Part shown: positions 60,978 through 64,000 of the stretch, in pieces
How positions within the stretch are numbered: position 1 is the first letter of the stretch
Layout: each line of letters opens with the position of its first letter
From: Pseudobutyrivibrio ruminis DSM 9787
Lineage (GTDB): Bacteria; Bacillota; Clostridia; Lachnospirales; Lachnospiraceae
Length of the DNA stretch: 64,000 nt
Assembly: GCF_900218035.1 (NCBI RefSeq)
Contig: NZ_OBMR01000011.1
Location: forward strand, 1-64,000
Direction: 5' to 3'
Made by a program: the position numbers and the translations under genes
Notes under the pieces: generated by a model
Seen by the model: the letters and a program-made list of their open reading frames with translations, nothing else
Database searches by the model: none
What the model was told of the DNA's origin: nothing

Positions 60978-61931
60978 TTAAGCTTCTTCACCACTTACAA
61001 CTTCTTCAATTGGAGATGTACCTGTGGTCTCTTCTGATTCTGTTGTACCTTCTGTGGTTGTAGTCTCTGCAACGATTGCACTAGCTGCATTTTCTTCAGC
61101 CTGAGTAGTTGTATCAGTAGTTGTATTTGTCTCTTCTGATGTCTGGCTGGAAGTACTGCTAGTCTCTGCTGTTGTTGAAGATTGATTTGCTGCAGCCTCT
61201 GCTGCCTTTGCTGCTTCTTCAGCCGCCTTTTTAATTGCCTCTTCTCTTTCTTTATCGGCAGCTTCCTTTGCAGCCTTAAGCTTATTAAACTGAGAAACTA
61301 CGGCATTGTACTTTTCTAAGGCTTCCTTACCCACAAATGAAAGACTGTAGGCATCCATTGCGTTGTAATAACTTATAGCTAATCCTACTTTTTCTTCATC
61401 TTTAAGAGTAACCTCTTCTGCCTTTGGAAGTTGATTAATAGCATCTGTCAAAAGACTTGCCATGTATCTAGCTGAATAGTATTCTTCATCTACTACAGAA
61501 TCAACTTTTGACATGTCATACAGGTTGCCATTAACAGAAACTTTCATGGCACCATCGTCGCCTTTTTTAATAAAATCAACCTTACCTTCGATAGTTTCGC
61601 CATCTACAGTAAGAGATACCACTTTACCTACCATGCTATTAGCTTGAAGGCTTTCCATACTAGATTGAACTGTTTGAAGAGTTTCAATCTGTGTAAATGA
61701 AGCCAGCTGTGTAATATATTGACTATTATCTGTTGGTTCCAACGGATCCTGATACTGCATTTCTGCTGTCAAAAGCTTTAAAAACATCTCCTGATTATAC
61801 TCAGTACCTTTGTTTTTAGATGCCGTCTTCGAAGTAGAATTGGTAGTTTCAGTTTTAGTTGCCTCTGTGGAAGCAGTTGTCTTTTTGTACTGCCCATTTG
61901 TAAGAGCACCAACTAATAAATTTTCCGCCAT
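60978..61931 (-). CDS. flgD: Hook-capping protein FlgD with long low-complexity tail
   Basis: A 317-residue protein. The FlgD core (about 45-115) has MFLKLLTAEMQYQDPLEPTDNSQYI and the following QMVGK-like SMVGKVVSL. After about residue 205 comes a Lys/Glu/Ala-rich helix (KAAEEAAKAAEAAANQ) and then roughly 80 residues almost only Ser, Thr, Glu and Ala. Bacillus FlgD is about 140 residues. It caps the growing hook. The tail is unusual and may be tolerated disorder. Confidence 0.92.
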   Translation of the reverse strand: MAENLLVGALTNGQYKKTTASTEATKTETTNSTSKTASKNKGTEYNQEMFLKLLTAEMQYQDPLEPTDNSQYITQLASFTQIETLQTVQSSMESLQANSMVGKVVSLTVDGETIEGKVDFIKKGDDGAMKVSVNGNLYDMSKVDSVVDEEYYSARYMASLLTDAINQLPKAEEVTLKDEEKVGLAISYYNAMDAYSLSFVGKEALEKYNAVVSQFNKLKAAKEAADKEREEAIKKAAEEAAKAAEAAANQSSTTAETSSTSSQTSEETNTTTDTTTQAEENAASAIVAETTTTEGTTESEETTGTSPIEEVVSGEEA

Positions 61932-61947
61932 TTATTTCCTCCTCCCG

Positions 61948-63393
61948 TTATGCTTGGAAATCTAATGTATTACCATTATCTTTCATCATCTGAGCTATAA
62001 GAATATCTTCTTCCGACATGAGCCCTGTCAAATCATCCATGCTGTTAAGATTAATTCTGCTGCTTCGTCTCTCCGACTGATTTGCCTGTTCATCACGTCT
62101 TTGCTCATTTCTAGCATCTTCTTCAAGATTCTTTTCAAACTCATGTGTTCCAACCGAAACCTCAATTGAAGTAACCTTAGTAGAACTATTCTGAGTCATC
62201 TCTACTCGAAGATTTGCCATTTGCGACTCTAGCGCCTGTTTTACTGCATCATTCTCAGTGAAAATTCTTGCAGTTATTTCATCACCCTTTTGAGTGACCT
62301 CCATGAAAATCTTTCCTAATCCCTCTGGGTTAAGAGTCATTTCCATTGTTGTAGATTCTGCCTCATTAAGAATTCTAGCCTGTTCAACTAACTGGTTAAC
62401 AATTTCCTCAGATGAAACTGTCTGACCTGTAGGAAGTGATACCAACTGTTCTTCTGGTGAGAATTGAATCTCGATTCTTGGCTCTCCAAAAATCATTCCA
62501 TCATTTCGAATAATTGGTTCCGAAGGCTTTGTAGTCTGTTTTAAAACTACGTTTTCTTGAGTTTTAGCATTAGGCTGTTCAAAAGATGAATCTTCTGAAT
62601 CCGACTGCTTTGCATCAACATTTTCTTTTAATGTGATTTGCTGACTAGATTCAGTATTTTCTGATACTACGCTAGTACTTTCAGAGCTATCTTCAGGTTT
62701 AACAATAGTTGTTTCAACCTGGACTGCAACTGGCTCCTCTGGCATCTCTTCAGCAACCTCAAGAACCTCTTCAGGATTAACCTGGGTAAGGCTTTCATCC
62801 TTAGGCACATCCACATCAATCATTTCCTGTGAAGCATAAGAAATAACAATATCTTTTACCTCAACAAAGGAAATACCTGTTTCTTCAAATAGCTGATTTG
62901 TGAGTTCATTAACTACATCAAGAATACCTTTAAATTCATCGCTCATTACTAATGCGAAAGAATCATCCTCGCCTGTAAGTGTAGCTACAAGCTGAGCTAA
63001 ATCCTGAGGATTTAATAAATCGATAACTGTAAGCCCCAAAGTTTCCATTGCTTTTTCAATGTCTTCTTCAGTAACGTCCAGCTCTTCCTCAATGACCGCC
63101 TTAACTTTGTCTGCCGCTTCATTTACCTTCTCAACAACTTCTTCATTTACTGTATCAGGCTTTTCTTCGGCTTTGATAACCTTTGGTTCCTTCGATACAC
63201 TGAAGGATTTGTTGCTTACATCTGCTTGACTAGAATTATCCGCAGGTGCAGGTACATCACTAGGCTTGATGGCATTCTGCAATGTTTTGCCAAATCCAAA
63301 TCCTGATTTTGGAAGCTCTGTTTTAGCATCCACAAGATCCACATTGACATTTCCCACTTGAACCAGCAAGTTAGAAACATTGCTACTTGTCAT
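61948..63393 (-). CDS. fliK: Flagellar hook-length control protein FliK
   Basis: About 481 residues. The N-terminal 340 are acidic, low-complexity and probably extended, as expected for a molecular ruler. The C-terminal Flg_hook domain holds MEMTLNPEGLGKIFMEVTQKG. FliK measures the hook and triggers the FlhB switch. The start MTSSNVSNL at 63393 has GGAGG seven bases upstream. Confidence 0.92.
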   Translation of the reverse strand: MTSSNVSNLLVQVGNVNVDLVDAKTELPKSGFGFGKTLQNAIKPSDVPAPADNSSQADVSNKSFSVSKEPKVIKAEEKPDTVNEEVVEKVNEAADKVKAVIEEELDVTEEDIEKAMETLGLTVIDLLNPQDLAQLVATLTGEDDSFALVMSDEFKGILDVVNELTNQLFEETGISFVEVKDIVISYASQEMIDVDVPKDESLTQVNPEEVLEVAEEMPEEPVAVQVETTIVKPEDSSESTSVVSENTESSQQITLKENVDAKQSDSEDSSFEQPNAKTQENVVLKQTTKPSEPIIRNDGMIFGEPRIEIQFSPEEQLVSLPTGQTVSSEEIVNQLVEQARILNEAESTTMEMTLNPEGLGKIFMEVTQKGDEITARIFTENDAVKQALESQMANLRVEMTQNSSTKVTSIEVSVGTHEFEKNLEEDARNEQRRDEQANQSERRSSRINLNSMDDLTGLMSEEDILIAQMMKDNGNTLDFQA

Positions 63394-63441
63394 GTGTTGT
63401 CCTCCTTTCTTATATTCTCTTTTCAAATTGCAAATATAAGA

Positions 63442-64000
63442 CTAAGGCTCCATCATCTTGGTTATAATAGCTGCATTTTCTTCGGACATAGCAGCTAAAA
63501 TATCTGCCCTTGTACTAGCGTCCATAGCTGAGAGAATCTCGCATACAAGGTCAAAATCATCTGTCATAGTATCAAATATGGCAGCTGCGTCTTTGGCTTT
63601 CATGCTTGAATATGCCTTAACATAATCTTCGATTTCTTCATCCGTTTGGATTTGAGAAACCACCTGTTTATAGATAGCTTCAGCATTCTCAGGCTCTATA
63701 GACTCATAGTAAGTCTTATATTCATTTATATCGGGTGCATTATCCGAAAAAACAACCTCTTCATAAAATTTTTCTTTAGTTTCTTCGAATGCTGCCTCGT
63801 TAGCCTTGTATTCAGCAAGTTCTGCTGAAGCCGCCTCTAATTCTGCAATATAATCACTATTTTGTGTGCCTGTTTCCTTGAGTTCTTCGATTTCCACCTC
63901 AAGCTCTTTGATTCGATCTACAGCCTCTTCAACTGTAGTATAAGCTGCATATTCATCTTCTTCTGCTGGGATATATTCCTCAATACCAGGTAAGATTCGA
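63442..64000 (-). CDS. MotE/YlxF-like flagellar protein (5' end outside window)
   Basis: The frame is open to the window edge (about 185 residues visible). A coiled-coil region (ELEVEIEELKETGTQNSD and EAASAELAEYKANEAA) leads to a C-terminal MgtE-N-like helical domain, MKAKDAAAIFDTMTDDFD ... ILAAMSEENAAIITKMMEP. Such proteins lie between fliJ and fliK and act with the stator or export parts. The N-terminal membrane segment expected for the family lies outside. A GTG at 63897 is internal, not the start. Confidence 0.85.
   Translation of the reverse strand, partial: RILPGIEEYIPAEEDEYAAYTTVEEAVDRIKELEVEIEELKETGTQNSDYIAELEAASAELAEYKANEAAFEETKEKFYEEVVFSDNAPDINEYKTYYESIEPENAEAIYKQVVSQIQTDEEIEDYVKAYSSMKAKDAAAIFDTMTDDFDLVCEILSAMDASTRADILAAMSEENAAIITKMMEP

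Overview
The window looks like chromosomal core DNA of a motile, low-GC, Gram-positive anaerobe of the class Clostridia. Protein style and gene order point to a Lachnospiraceae relative such as Butyrivibrio, Pseudobutyrivibrio or Roseburia; this is inference from recognised families, not a database match. Supporting points are the Bacillus/Clostridium-type fla/che cluster running into rpsB-tsf, a PolC-type polymerase, FliY in place of plain FliN, the CheC/CheD pair, strong AGGAGG ribosome sites and good sigma-A promoters. Nearly everything is on the minus strand, so transcription runs from high to low coordinates. The exceptions are the transposase end at the left edge and tmcAL.

Layout in transcription order. 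(1) 64000-58825: end of a hook/basal-body block (MotE/YlxF-like protein, FliK, FlgD, a TIGR02530-type protein, FlgE), closed by a terminator. (2) 58592-37511: a second flagellar and chemotaxis block with its own sigma-A promoter: motA-motB-fliL-fliM-fliY-cheY-fliO-fliP-fliQ-fliR-flhB-flhA-flhF-flhG-pilZ-cheB-cheA-cheW-cheC-cheD-(membrane protein)-fliA-(108-aa protein)-(SwrB-like DUF6115 protein)-(MltG-like fragment). (3) 37494-35632: rpsB-tsf with a structured leader and a terminator. (4) 35627-16571: a long growth operon: membrane-anchored NodB deacetylase, bactofilin, pyrH, frr, internal terminator, uppS, cdsA, dxr, rseP, ispG, polC, a DUF5050 protein, pheA, ppx, ppk1 and a HAD phosphatase. 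(5) 16563-15206: infC-rpmI-rplT behind an L20-type attenuator, with an AUU start codon for IF-3. (6) galE and tRNA-Glu(CUC). (7) tmcAL on the plus strand, divergent from ackA. (8) yceD-rpmF, then plsX-acpP-rnc-smc-ftsY-ilvA. (9) ylxM-ffh-rpsP-khpA, cut off by the end of an IS3-family element.

The genes combine motility, translation, protein targeting (Ffh, FtsY), isoprenoid and phospholipid synthesis (Dxr, IspG, UppS, CdsA, PlsX, AcpP), DNA replication and segregation (PolC, SMC), and polyphosphate turnover (Ppk1, Ppx). There is no prophage, CRISPR array, defence island or obviously foreign cassette, and no gene-free stretch over 300 bases. The largest gaps are 58593-58824, 16380-16570, 15093-15252, 37353-37510 and 12578-12721; each holds promoters, terminators or leader RNA, described below.

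I found no clear new enzyme system. The most interesting material is regulatory: double hairpins ahead of rnc, a nine-codon ORF overlapping the rpsB ribosome site, an L20-type attenuator, terminators sharing bases with the next promoter, hairpins covering the flgE ribosome site, and an inverted repeat over the motA -10 box. There are also several poorly known small proteins at the tail of the fla/che cluster. All functional names rest on reading motifs and lengths by eye; no search was run.
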